A stretch of 64,000 bases of DNA from the NCBI RefSeq assembly GCF_000151315.2, contig NW_011887293.1, positions 2,092,917 through 2,156,916 on the forward strand, in the 5' to 3' direction. Of this stretch, positions 1 through 10,185 are shown one piece after another. The position numbers were made by a program, and so were the translations under genes. A model generated the notes under the pieces. The model was not told where the DNA came from and made no database searches. It worked only from the letters and a program-made list of their open reading frames with translations. The DNA is from Capsaspora owczarzaki ATCC 30864 (Eukaryota > Opisthokonta > Filasterea). Positions within the stretch are counted from its first letter, which is position 1. Each line of letters begins with the position of its first letter.

Positions 1-17
1 ATTTGTTTGTGATACAG

Positions 18-419
18 CCATTGCACTATGCCTGCTACGAAGGCCAGATTGAAACCATCAACTTGCTGCTTGGGAGCGGTGCCGACGTCTGCTCGGCAAA
101 TCTCGAAGGCGAGCTCCCGATTCACATGTGCGCCAAGCGCGGTCATCTTGCGGCGGTCAAGAAGATTGTCGAGCATGGTAAGGGTGTCTATTGCGATGAT
201 GCAGGCGGGAGGACAGCTGGATGCCTGGTCGGCGTTCCAAGTCGTGATTTCTCAATCCATTGTTTCTCAAATCACCACTTTTTGACTTGCCACATCACAG
301 GAAGCCCCGTTTTGTGCACGGATAACAATGGCTGGACTCCGCGCGTGGCTGCTGAGAAGGTTGGACACACGGACGTGAGCAGCTTTTTGACCAACGAGGA
401 GCGATGCGCAGACAGATAA
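18..419 (+). CDS. Ankyrin-repeat protein, 3' end (5' part lies off the window)
   Basis: This is the 3' end of a gene entering from the left edge. An acceptor (ATACAG) at 16-17 opens an exon 18-177. The intron 178-300 begins GTAAGG and ends CACAG, and the last exon is 301-419 with stop TAA at 417-419. The exons encode canonical ankyrin repeats: PLHYACYEG, then INLLLGSGADV, then LPIHMCAKRGH, then a last degenerate repeat with WTPRVAAEKVGHTDV. The intron is 123 nt, so read-through would stay in frame, but it has good splice sites and its translation breaks the repeat pattern. Ankyrin repeats mediate protein-protein contacts, and nothing here shows the partner. A second ankyrin gene at 54.5 kb ends in a similar repeat (LLHYACMRGQ), so the two may be distant relatives. 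Confidence 0.8.
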   Translation, partial: PLHYACYEGQIETINLLLGSGADVCSANLEGELPIHMCAKRGHLAAVKKIVEHGKGVYCDDAGGRTAGCLVGVPSRDFSIHCFSNHHFLTCHITGSPVLCTDNNGWTPRVAAEKVGHTDVSSFLTNEERCADR

Positions 420-1534
420 CCAAAAAAAATCTTCGGCTCTTCCTTCACCGTGTTTTGTTTTCCTTGTTTTGCCCGTGAGCCTTTACGAAAGGCAGTGTAC
501 TCTCCTTTTTATTGTCACGGCGGAGTTGGTCTGCCTATGAGTGTTGCTCTTATCGGTTCGGGAGCTCCGCACGCAGTTCTGCTTTCAGCTTTACAGCGCG
601 CGGGCAGCCAGCACCCCGCTTGTTGCCATGCCTTTTCACATGGATTCTGCATCGGCAACCCCTTGCCTGGTTGCGTGTTGCCTTTAGTTTGCTAGTGTCT
701 TGTTTGTTGATTGTTCTTTTCTTGTGTTTTTTTGTTTTTTGTGTTTGTTTTTTTTTCCCCCTGTACACAAAGTCTGTCGATTAAATCCCATTTAGCCTGC
801 AACCCTCTCTATTGACCTCTTGTTTTAGAAGACATTCTATCGTGTGCAATGACGGATAAGGCAGTATTGCAAAATTCGTTTTTGCCACCGTACCAAAGTT
901 TGCCAAGCAAACCAACGAAACCCTTTTTTGAGTCATCCACTACAGGCTCTAAAATGGACACAGCATGCGATATGGGCACCGCTCTACTTGTAAACAATTG
1001 CTTACTAACGTAATAAGTAAATGTGAAAGAATGATGTGACTCTGACCTTCCAGTGAGGTATAAAGAGCCTTCCAAAAAGGCGCCGACCGTACTGTCGGTT
1101 TCTGACACGCTCGTCGAGGCCTTTGAAACTTTTAAAAGCAAACAACTGATGTTCAATGATATTTTGCACAACCTTCAGTGAAATTGATCGAGTTTACAAC
1201 CACTTTTTGTGCCATATCAGCACACAAACCACTATGCTTTGTGAACCGTCGCGTTGGAGCTTGTCCGGACAGTTGCGCCCCAGCATTGAGCCCATCTCCA
1301 AGCTGGAAAAGATGACTGTCTCGCACACTATTCTACGACAGCTATTCATCAGTATGGAAGTCACCAGACTACTGGAGATGCTTGGGTTTGTCGTGGGCGT
1401 TGAACAGCGCGTAAACCTCTTTTGTGCATGTTGCGTCAAGCGCGTATCAGCACGCGATGCCAAACCGAACCATGTGGGTGGCAGAACAATGTACAATGAC
1501 AATGAGATAGGTAGAGCGAGAGATCGCGCGCAAA

Positions 1535-1572
1535 GTGAGTCAGAAAGCGAAAAGTGAGCCAGAAAGCGAAAG
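1535..1572. repeat. 19-nt tandem duplication
   Basis: Two adjacent 19-nt units (1535-1553 and 1554-1572) share the core GTGAGYCAGAAAGCGAAA and differ at one or two positions. Each unit begins GTGAG, so each also looks like a 5' splice site. No function is visible. Confidence 0.7.
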
Positions 1573-2400
1573 CTGGTGAGCGAGCGAAAATTGAACGACG
1601 GCCAGCAGCGCTGACAATGCGGTTCTCGATTTCTAATATGTTGCCCCACCCCTCCGCATTTTCCTTAGAGTACACTCCAGCCTTTGTTGGACGATTGCCT
1701 GGTGTGGAGTTGTGCATTTGACTCGATTTGGGATTTTACTTTTGTTTCAGTCTCCTTTTTTTGTTGACTTTAGTTTTTCTTTTCGACTTTTGTTTCTAAA
1801 ATGCGATTCGGACTTCTTCTCCTCTCATCAAGGGCGCCGTCGTGCTAGATGCGATCGCGCATCGTCTCTGAACACCTCAAGTGGCAGCGCTGCCTCAAGT
1901 TGCTTGGTTTCGTCTCTGCCTTGTGCAGTCAACGTCGTGGATGGCATCGAGCAACGATCTTTTTTCTGCGATCTCCGCATGGCTTTGTTTGCCACTCGCC
2001 TGTGTTGCTCGCAGCCGCGCTTCCGCCGATGGCCCCGCCCCGCAAGCGAATGTCGTTTCCAACAACACTCTGGGCACCTGCCTTCCACCACACCGTGTGC
2101 ACGGACGGATGGAGCAACGGCGTTGCGAGCTGGACTGATCGACCACGTTGCACAGCCGACCGCGTGGTGAGTTTTTTTTTTCGCGCTCTTTTTTTTTTTT
2201 TCTCCTCGCTCTCTTTCTGAAGTGTACCCAATGATGCATAATTCCGTTAACCATACGGATTTCCGTATTCACAATGTGACGGCTACTTATACCATCTTTC
2301 GGCTGACGGGCACTTCCTTTTCATCTTTTTCCACATTTTTTCTTTTTGTGATCATCTTGACCATCGTGTCTCTCACTTGCTTTGATCTTCTACTTGATAG

Positions 2401-2452
2401 GGTTTTCACACGATCGAGCACTTTGTATGCCGAGTCAGGAGCCATCCACAAG
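2401..2452 (+). other. Candidate internal exon of an unidentified plus-strand transcript
   Basis: The 52-nt segment is bracketed by a pyrimidine-rich acceptor (CTTGATAG, ending 2400) and a consensus donor (AAG/GTAAGT from 2453). Upstream there is a GTGAGT donor after 2166, and downstream an acceptor TCGCAG ending at 2558. If exon 1 (ATG at 1849) ends phase 0 at 2166, the exons join without a stop into a frame that contains GFHTIEHFVCRVRSHPQ. A different phase gives an earlier stop. I recognise no domain in either reading, so whether it is coding is uncertain. Confidence 0.3.
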
Positions 2453-2749
2453 GTAAGTCGTGATTGGTGCCATATTCATTGGTGCTGAAACATTCAATAA
2501 ACCAGTTCTGTCAAACAAAAGCTCGTCCATACAACTCCAACTGTTCATATTATCGCAGTGAATGTGCACAGTAGCCACGACTTGCAATTCCAAGTGCAAT
2601 TGGCGTCTTTGAACTTCAAAACCTCAACATTAGACCAAAATCCACACAAACACACTTTCCAACAAGAATTACTGTTCTTCATCATCATCATCATCATCAT
2701 CAACATTGCAAGCTTTGCAGTTGTATCTCGTTCTGTCACGGCCGGTTCT

Positions 2750-4874
2750 CTACTGATTGCTGGAAGCAAGTGGTCGGATAACAACAGGCTCAGGAACTTG
2801 ATCAACGAACGGACAACGTTTACCGCTGCCAAGCTACCAGTATGCGGTCCACCAGCAAAACATTAAAGTTAGTTGAAGACCAAAGCAACAGCAAAACAAA
2901 AATCGACAGGAACAACAGGCAACAGCGATGCTTACCGGCTTCAACGAGGAGCGCCGCCGTTGTTTGTTCGCTGATGGCGCTGCAGGCTCATCGTTCGTCA
3001 GCTCTTCAGCCCACTTGATGTGTTGCTTTCTGGGCTCACTTGTCGCCACAGGAGCGGGCCTTGGCCTGACTCCAAGGCGTGGGTCCATGGTCTCGCCGTT
3101 GCGGTACAACGTGACCTTGACCTGGCTATTCCGGAGCGTGTTGTACTTTGTTCGCCGGAAGAGCTCCTGCTCTGTGAGGTCTGACAGGCTAGAGTCGACG
3201 TGCAGGCCGTTCGCGGGTCTCATCACCGACAAGGGACGGGCTGGGGCAAGGGCGGCAGTAGGCCCAAACGCGCTTGCAGGGCGGCGTCGCAACGCAATCG
3301 ATGGCGCCGCGGAAGGGGTGGAATTTAGCGTTGTGTTCATTTCACTCGAGATCTTGTCGCCGAGACTAGCGTACGGTGGCGGCGGGCAGCCCATTTCATT
3401 ACTTTGGGTATCGGCCTGCACTTCGGCGTCCACTTGCATGGGTGTGCAAAGTTTGAGTGCAACTCGAAGCGATCGCGTCGGTTTGCATGGATGCTCTGAC
3501 CCGGATGTGGCTCGGCGGCAAGCGAGGTCGTCGAAGGTTCGGGGAAAGGATAGCAGGGACAGCGCAAGCGAGCCTCCAAACTTGGGCGGCTGCTTTCGGG
3601 GCAACCGCCAACGATGGTGCAATGTTGGGCTCAGCAGGCCTGCAAGCTGCTGCAGAAGATTGAGGGCGGGTCGCCACAGTTGGGGAGCTTGGGCCGGCGC
3701 GGGCCAGAGGCGCTGGTGAGAGCGGCACTCTCGCTGCCGCAGCGCTGCTTTTCATGGGTGTTACGACCACTCTGCTTGGGGTGGAGATACCGAACGCTCC
3801 TTTGGTCGAGGCCTGAACCATTGGCTTGTTGGAGGGCGTTGATCGCCCCTTGGTGGGTGTGGATGACAGCAACGACAGGGCACTCGTGGGATTGCGGTTT
3901 GCGGAGAACTTTGTCGGTGTCTGCGAGTTGGAGAATTTCTTGTACTGCTGCTGCTGCTGCTGCGAAGCATTTCCGAGCTCGTGCGCGACCGACGAGCGAG
4001 ATGGTGTTGCTGCAATGTCCACTCCAAGGGTATCGGCAGCATTTAAAATGCGTGTAGGCGAGCGCGGCGCACTTGCGAGGGATTCCTTCGCCTCGGCATC
4101 ACCAACCTTGGCGGGACTTGCAATTTGAGGTGCTGTGCAAATACCCGGGGCCGAGCTCTGGGATTCGCACAAGACCATTGGAGTCGCTACCTGTTCTGCA
4201 CTCGACGGGGTCTCTGTCGCATCAAGGGTGGTGGTCGGTGGTGCCAACGGCAGAGTTTCCGGTTTTGACCCTCGCAGCGACCTTCGTCGCGCTGCGACTT
4301 TGGATGCTAGTTCGATTTCCTTCTGCGAAACAATGCCAAAGAACACCTCGTGCTCAGACTCGTCGACTGCGCAATCGTCGATGGACAGCTGGGCAAAGCT
4401 GGTCTCGGCCCAAGCAGTCAAGTCCTGCGCAGGTGGTGAGGATGCATTCAACAACCCACTGCCACTGTTGTTAGCACGAGCATCGCAAATGCCGATCGCA
4501 TTGTCAGCGGCAGCGGGTGACTCGGGAAGAGGGACGGATTGTGGTGGTGAGGTTGAATCGGGCGAAACGGTTGAAACATTGGCAGCATCCGGCGATGTTG
4601 GTGGTACCGCCGCTGCAGCACTCGGATCGCCTTTTCGCGACGACCGCCTTGTCGTGCGAGATCCAGCTTGATTTGCTGGCATGGACGGTGACGAATCGGC
4701 AGGCGTCGCCAGTTGCTGAAGATTTGCAGCAGAGTGATCGCGTGGTGAGGTTTCAACGGTTTTTTGAAACGGTTTCAACTTTGCGCCGCTGCCATCCGCT
4801 CCAAACGCTCCCTGCTGTTGCTGCTGCGACTGCGACCGCAATGCACGATTCTCCTTGTTGGTCACAGACGCCAT
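2750..4874 (-). CDS. Disordered Ser/Pro-rich protein with a GTSE1-like motif; apparent frame break
   Basis: The start is taken at 4874 (MASVTNKENRALRSQ) because the frame upstream is homopolymer-rich and non-protein-like. The main exon is 2936-4874, followed by an intron 2834-2935 (donor GTAAGC) and a last exon 2750-2833 ending ...RPLASSNQ. The protein (about 673 residues) is mostly low-complexity Ser/Pro/Ala/Gln. A conserved-looking island, HEVFFGIVSQKEIELASKV, resembles the DEVFFGP..KE box of the GTSE1 N-terminal region, and the C-terminal part has a charged block with HIKWAEEL. GTSE1 acts on microtubules and p53 in animals, but homology here rests on one short motif. Two long frames overlap at about 3400-3620 and must be joined by a one-base shift near 3440-3442. 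Exon 1 is 1,939 nt, exactly one base more than a whole number of codons. Confidence 0.55.
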
Positions 4875-5043
4875 GAGCGAGGTCTTGAGTGAAATTTTCT
4901 TTGTAGGGGGTGGAAGTTTCGGCAAGTTGGAAGAGGGATTCAAATGGAGCAACAAAAACGGTGGAAAAGCGGGGGAAAAAAAAAAGAAAAAAAAAAAGAC
5001 TAAGAATACAGCTGATTTATTGCTCGCCGATTGTCTGACAAAT

Positions 5044-5677
5044 TCACGACTGCATGGAAGAATCGTCATCAGCCTCATCCTGGCCGAAAAGACCATAGTC
5101 GTTGATGGCGAGGGAGCGGAGGGCGAGTTTGAAGAGCGGCAGTTGCATGCGCTCGCCGAGAAACTGGTCAGTGTCGGTCGAGTGCGGCATGCTGCTGCTG
5201 GTTTGGCTGATAAATACAGGATCGTTGAAGGTTACAACAATGTCAGTGGTAAACGCTGGCAGGCGCACGAGCAGCAGGTAGATCATGACGGCATTTCGTG
5301 CTGCATCTCCGTCCTTGTCCTCCTCCTTGTACTTGGCGACAGCTTGCTGACCGCACAGCAGCCACTTTTCGAGCAAGGGGCTGTTTAGAGCGAAATTCAG
5401 CAACAACAACAACAACAACCCCCCCCCCTCATTGAGCACCACGACACACGAACAAAAATTCCAACTACATGCAGCAACATGGCGAAAAGTCGTACTCGAG
5501 TCCAGGAATATCGTCGGGTGCGAGAGCGACAATCTCGGTGACGGTGCTCTTGTCGACAGCGTTATTGCACTCGGCAATTTCATTGAAGTGAAATCTGACG
5601 AGAGTACAATCGAAGGTGAAACAAAAGTGAGTGGTTCCAATCCCGCCCCAACTACAGCACAAACACAACAACAATCC

Positions 5678-5708
<31 letters not shown>

Positions 5709-6056
5709 CATGGTTCATGATGATGATGATTCGGCTGTTACCGTGCAGCGTCGGCGCCTTGCACGTGCGACTGGTACTGCAGAAGGTCGACCATGAAGCT
5801 CTGGTCGTTCGCCTGGTTGACAAACACCTCCTGGTGGTCTGGGATTTGCCGCATGCCACTAGCACACAAGGGCGATCGCACATACATACACACATCAAAG
5901 AACGCAGTAAGCGTGAGGAGGGTTGCTGGCGTTCAGCATTCAGAAGCCTCGGTCATCAAACTCTCACCTCACGTCGGCAAACTTGTCGGGCAGGCTGATC
6001 GTCATTGCACCGCCGTACAGCTGGCGTGGTGTCAGCAAAGCATCAACGTTTGGCAT
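5044..6056 (-). CDS. RANGRF: Ran guanine nucleotide release factor, Mog1 family
   Basis: There are four exons: 5968-6056, 5742-5858, about 5496 (or 5469)-5594, and 5044-5380. Spliced, they read LYGGAMTISLPDKFADV, then QIPDHQEVFVNQANDQSF, LLQYQSHVQGADAARFHF, and after the last intron LLEKWLLCGQQAVAK and LPAFTTDIVVTFNDP. This order matches Mog1/RANGRF along its whole length, giving 213 or 222 residues against about 186-218 in the family. Mog1 binds Ran and helps release GTP/GDP, supporting nuclear transport. Two donors for the third intron keep frame, GA/GTACGA (exon ends 5496) and AT/GTAGTT (ends 5469), and I cannot choose between them. The introns carry (CAA)n, C-run and (ATC)n microsatellites at about 5398-5428 and 5678-5706. 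The C-terminal tail is acidic. Confidence 0.9.
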
Positions 6057-6447
6057 GGTATTGAAGAAAAAAATAGGGAGACGGCGACGGGGATGACTTT
6101 TTTGCCAACTGTGGACAAGAAAAACAAGGACTGAACTCAAATCGAGACAAACGACAAAATGGATTTGAATGGAAATCCAAGTGAAACGAGATGGATTTGC
6201 TGCAGCAGCATGGATTCCCATGGAGTGGAATGGATCAGCCCTCACGTCATTACTACTCGTACACCACCGACGTCGAGGAAGCGACACAGCAAAGAAAAAT
6301 TGGCAATGTGTGCAACGGATTAGATTGAGAACAGAAAAAAAAAACAACAAAACTACTGAGGCAGAATGGAAACCAGGCTGCACCGATGCAACAACCCCGC
6401 GGAGAGCAGAGAGAGATAGAGAGAAGGATTCGTGGTGCTCGCTCCTT
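6057..6447. other. Intergenic, SNW1 3' end to RANGRF start
   Basis: Both flanking genes are on the minus strand, so this 391-bp stretch should hold the SNW1 3' untranslated region and the RANGRF promoter. I see A-rich runs and a GA-rich patch near 6400-6425, and no further gene. Confidence 0.5.
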
Positions 6448-8807
6448 TTAGTTCAGATGTTGCCGAGAGCGCTTTACTGGTGGCTCGTCGGGCTCTCGCT
6501 GCGCGTCAAACGCAACCTTGTCTCGTCGCCCGCCTTCGTTGATGCCGCCACCTCTGCATGGATGCAAACAGGAAACAAAAAAGCAAGCAGAAATGAGAAG
6601 CAAAAAAACCACAAGTCAACCCCCGTTCTACCAGCCTGTGTTTCCCATTCACTTACGCAGCCCCCGCATGCAGGGTTCCACGCCCGCCAATCTTGTCAAT
6701 GGCGCTGCGTCCTCCCTTCTTTGCGTCGGAGAGGAACTTGTTGAGGCCCGAGAAGAGGTCGTCGTCGTTGGGTGCATGATCGCCTTGCGCGTCGACAGCA
6801 GCGTCGGCCGCGTCCAACGCGCTGCGGTCACGGCGGGACGTGCTTTGCGGCTGGATGCCAGTGGTCTCGCCACGGGCAAACTGGACAGGCCCATCGCGTC
6901 GGCCCGCACCGCCGCGTTCGCCGCTGCTATACTCCTTGTCGGAATGGAATCGGTCAGTGTTTTTCTTGATCAGAGCATCCACGTCTGCATCGCCATAAAT
7001 CTCCTCGTCGACGCCCTTCTTTGGCCGGTAAACGCTGTTGCCAGCCTGGGCAAAGAGTGGCTTGTCGTAAATCTGAGTGCCATCCTCGTCACCGAGGTTG
7101 GGTGCCGAGCCTGCCTGGCTGAGCAGCCGCGTGTCGTACAGCGACTCTTCCGTCGCGCCGCGGTTGACGGCCGGCATGCCCAATGCAATCTGCTCGCTGA
7201 CGTCGCGCTCGCGCTCTCGTCCAGTCTTGGTCTTGCTCTGGCGGGCCTCGCGGTCTCGCTCGCGCTTCATCTCGGCACGCAGAGCGTCGCGCTCGCGGGC
7301 AGATCGCGCATCTTCGCGTGAAGTGCTGTCCTCGTCATCGTCACGGCCGCCTCGGTAGTCTCCCGACGAGCGTGCGGGCGCACTAGAACGCTCCGCAGGC
7401 CGACGGGGCGCTTCCTTCTCCTCCTCTTCGTCGTCGTCGGAAGAGTTGGCGTAGTTGGCAATCGACGCTGCTGCGGCGGATGTTGCAGCAGCGCCGGCGG
7501 GAATGCCAGACCGCTGCTGGCGGCTCTCCATGGCCATGCGTCTCAAGGTGTCCTCGTGCGCCTCCTTCTCCTTTTGCGCAACGCGCTTTTGAATTTCATT
7601 GCGGAGCGCGACGCCCTCGCGAGCCTTCTTGTCTGCAATGTAGAGCGCCTCCGTCACCTTGGCAAAGTTGTCGCTGATGGAGTGCTCGGCCAGACCACGA
7701 CCATCGGCAGCGAGACGCTTGTCGAGGGGGATGGTGTAGCCGTTCGGGTTTTTCCAGTTCGAGACGACTGGCGGGATTTTCCAGTCGGACGCTTCTTGCG
7801 CAGTGATTTTCCGTGGCGGCGAGTGCATGACCGGTGGCGGCGGTGACGGAGGGCCGCGAATGGCCTTCTTGTTGGTCAGGAACTTGCCCGGTTCGAGCGG
7901 GTCCTTGGGCGCTTCGACCATGCGAATGATGCGTTGCGACGCGCCAGAGTTGAACGAGTCGCCCTGGTTGGCCGGTGTGTATCGCACAAAGGTCGACTCG
8001 GCAGCCTTCTGTGCGTGCTGAATGGTGGTGGATGCGGCAATCTTGGTGTTTGCGATGCGTTCGAGCGCGTCGCGAGTGGCCGCTGTGGTGGCTTCGATCG
8101 CCGCCTCGCTCGGCATGGCGGGACGAATCGTCAGGTCTTTGGTCAGCATCGAGTCCATCTTGGCGTGCACAATCTGCCGGTCGTTCGCACCAAGCACAGC
8201 CTCGTACTGGACGCGTCCCGACGCATCGACCTTCATCTGCAGCGCGTTGGACGTCGTCGAGCGTGGCTTGCCCATGCCCTGCGGGTACTGCGCGACGGCC
8301 ACCTCGGGGAAGGCACCGCCATCGCCAAAGTCCTCGGCCGTGCGTGGCACCCACCCCTTGCGCTGGCCATACCGCGGCGCACGCGATGGCTTGATGGAAA
8401 TAGAACGACCGCTGGACGTTAGAATGGACGTGGTTGTCGTCGTCGTCGTCGATGAGGCACCCGCGCCACCAGCAGCTCGCGCACCCAGCGCCGCATAGTC
8501 GTCGTGGCCATCCTCGTCGTCGCTCATGTCAAGCGACGGGTCGAACGCGGTCGCATTGCTCGGGCGCGCCTTCGGTGCAGGCAGAAAGCTGTGATACAAG
8601 GACAGCAGCAGAAAGCAAAAGCCAAAAGCCAAAAGCCAAAAGCAAAAGCAAAAACGGCCCAATAGCCCCAAAGTAGAGGGAAGGGAACCACAATGGTTAG
8701 AAATGGCCACTTTACGAGTTGGGTTGGGTGTGATGGGAGGCGGGGATGGAAGGACGAGAGAGACGAGAAAGCGACACGAGCGGTTTTTGGTTTGGCTGGC
8801 GAAGCAT
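6448..8807 (-). CDS. SNW1: SNW/SKIP spliceosomal and transcription co-regulator
   Basis: There are three exons: 8716-8807 (tentative first exon), 6657-8588, and 6448-6553. The large exon holds the SNW hallmark SNWKNPNGYTIPLDKRL, with RKGWVPRTAEDFGDGGAFPE, PRGPPSPP-like IRGPPSPPPPVMHSPPRK, and FAKVTEALYIADKKAREG, all in family order. A run on to a stop at 6653 is possible, but a consensus GTAAGT donor at 6656 and an acceptor (ATGCAG) before 6553 add a C-terminus ending KRSRQHLN, as expected for SKIP. SNW1/Prp45 is a core component of the activated spliceosome and a transcription co-regulator in the nucleus. The protein is about 709 residues, longer than human (536), through insertions rich in Asp, Arg and Ala. 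The first exon supplies the codon that makes SFLPAP, the family's N-terminal signature, but its ATG is not certain. Confidence 0.93.
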
Positions 8808-9417
8808 TGCAGGACGCACTCTCTCGTCGCCGCTTTGCTCTCTTACGCGTGCAGCCGTACACTTGCAATATTGCATTCTGTTTCTGCTCAGTTGGTGTCG
8901 AGGGGGTTGGACGGAAGAGAGTGGAAAGGCGCACAAAGCCAATGCGACTGTCTCTCTCTCTCTTCGCTCTCTCGCTCTCATCGACAACGACATACAACGA
9001 GAGGGTCACTCATGAGGGAAAGATAGATAGATCGAGATTGGAGGAGGCGAGACAGGAGAGAGAGCGTCAAAAGCAAAGGGACGACAATGGGTTTCCAATG
9101 ACAAACCTAGCAAGCGAAGCCATTCAGATAGTAAAAAGAAAGAGTAGATCTAGCGCGAGACACTGTGATATGAGTGATCTTTCAATAAAGCTGTTTTCGG
9201 CTCTCTTAAGGCTTTTGAAAAATGAATGAGAATTGAGTGGGAGAGAAAAGAGCTCAAAATCAATGGGTTTTTCGTGGCTTTTTGGTGCTTTCGGGGTGAT
9301 GCAGCTGGCCCACTTGCGGGCTGGCATGGGTTTGGAGTGCATCACTTCATGTTGTGCTTAGAATTTTTGAACTCCATTTCGGGGGAGGGAGACCATTGTT
9401 CTTTTCATGTTGGCGCA
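8808..9417. other. Divergent intergenic region, SNW1 / hypothetical gene
   Basis: This 610-bp region separates the SNW1 start (-) from the hypothetical plus-strand gene. It carries runs of (CTCT) and GATA-like repeats near 8950-9060 and one copy of a shared element of about 100 bp (9158-9267). No coding sequence is recognised. Confidence 0.5.
9158..9267 (+). repeat. Interspersed intergenic element, copy A
   Basis: The sequence from ACACTGTGAT through ATGAATGAGAATTGAGTG to GCTCAAAATCA recurs with small differences at 11918-12010. Copy A carries a short insertion near its left end. It lies between divergent genes and contains an AATAAAGC motif. Orientation is given relative to the plus strand. 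Confidence 0.75.
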
Positions 9418-9864
9418 ATGACGACTCGACTTGCCGTCCTGTTGCTCCCTTCGCTCCCTTCGAGCGTCCCACTGGAACGCTACGGGGAGTTTGCCATCGC
9501 GACGATGCGTGTGTCTGACCCAATCACACCCAGCACGGTATTGAGCAATCTTCACCAAAGACACCAAGCGCTGAATCTATTTCTTGACTCGAGCTGTACG
9601 AGGCGATTTTCTCAGCCGACAAACAAGGCTGACTTGACAAAGGACAAGACAGGTCGCTTCGCTGTCTTGTTTGCGAGGAAAGCGTCGCTGCCTCCTGCCG
9701 AGTCCTACTTCTTCAATGAATTCGCTGAAATTCACACGGTGCTGAGTGCTGCAGGTCTACTTGGCGAGATCTCGCAGGCAGAGATGGAGGAAACCGAAAG
9801 CGATTTGCACCGTGCAATGTCGGGCACCCTTTTGCGCCCAGTCGAATCGTTGGAGCCCTGTTAG
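9418..9864 (+). CDS. Hypothetical protein, 148 residues
   Basis: An uninterrupted frame opens with an ATG at 9418 that has a G at -3. Its protein begins MTTRLAVLLLPSLPSS and ends in a soluble-looking, acidic region (AAGLLGEISQAEMEETESDL). The frame stays open upstream to 9226 but crosses the intergenic repeat copy A, so the later ATG is preferred. The N-terminal stretch is hydrophobic but short and Pro/Ser-rich, and not a clear signal peptide. I recognise no family. The gene would be divergent from SNW1 and convergent with CLP1. An unseen 5' exon, or a non-coding origin, is possible. Confidence 0.4.
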   Translation: MTTRLAVLLLPSLPSSVPLERYGEFAIATMRVSDPITPSTVLSNLHQRHQALNLFLDSSCTRRFSQPTNKADLTKDKTGRFAVLFARKASLPPAESYFFNEFAEIHTVLSAAGLLGEISQAEMEETESDLHRAMSGTLLRPVESLEPC

Positions 9865-10185
9865 TGCCTCCGTCTCAACGAAATGGCTCAGGACTGCCGG
9901 TTTCCGGTTGAAATTTGTTATCGACAGGCACGAAATGGCATCAGGTTGGCACTCAAGCGAACGGCAATCGCACTTTGCCAGCGCAAAGTCTTCATTCATC
10001 AGGAATAGAGGGAAACCGCTCTATAGGTACGTCGCCTGAATCGGATCCTGCTGGTGTTGGATTGCTGGCGATCGCCGCATCAAAGCCCGCGATGAATCGA
10101 TTTCTGAACGAGAGAGCATTTCGTGTAGATAGATTTTGCACTATTCGCCAAAATAGAACAAACACAACACACTCCGCTGTAGCAG
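9865..10185. other. Convergent 3' intergenic stretch, nothing seen
   Basis: This 321-bp stretch lies between the hypothetical gene (+) and the CLP1 stop (-). I find no repeats or further coding potential. Confidence 0.5.

Larger units (their letters stand above)
420..2749. other. 2.3 kb stretch between convergent genes, no confident gene
   Basis: It lies between the 3' ends of the ankyrin gene (+) and the GTSE1-like gene (-). It contains T-rich runs, a 19-nt tandem duplication (1535-1572), a (CAT)n run at about 2680-2702, and an open frame at 1156-1557 (+) that I do not recognise. Around 1849-2560 there are convincing splice signals on the plus strand: donor GTGAGT after 2166, acceptor at 2399-2400, donor GTAAGT after 2452 and acceptor at 2557-2558. 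A small spliced gene or non-coding transcript is therefore possible. No frame through these exons gave a recognisable family. Confidence 0.5.

Noticed and set aside
809-1171. Minus-strand 120-residue open frame
   Set aside because: No start context, splice signals or domain, and composition resembles the surrounding intergenic DNA.
6653-6660. In-frame TAA as the SNW1 stop
   Set aside because: The TAA is part of a consensus GTAAGT donor. Splicing to 6553 adds a basic C-terminus expected for the family.
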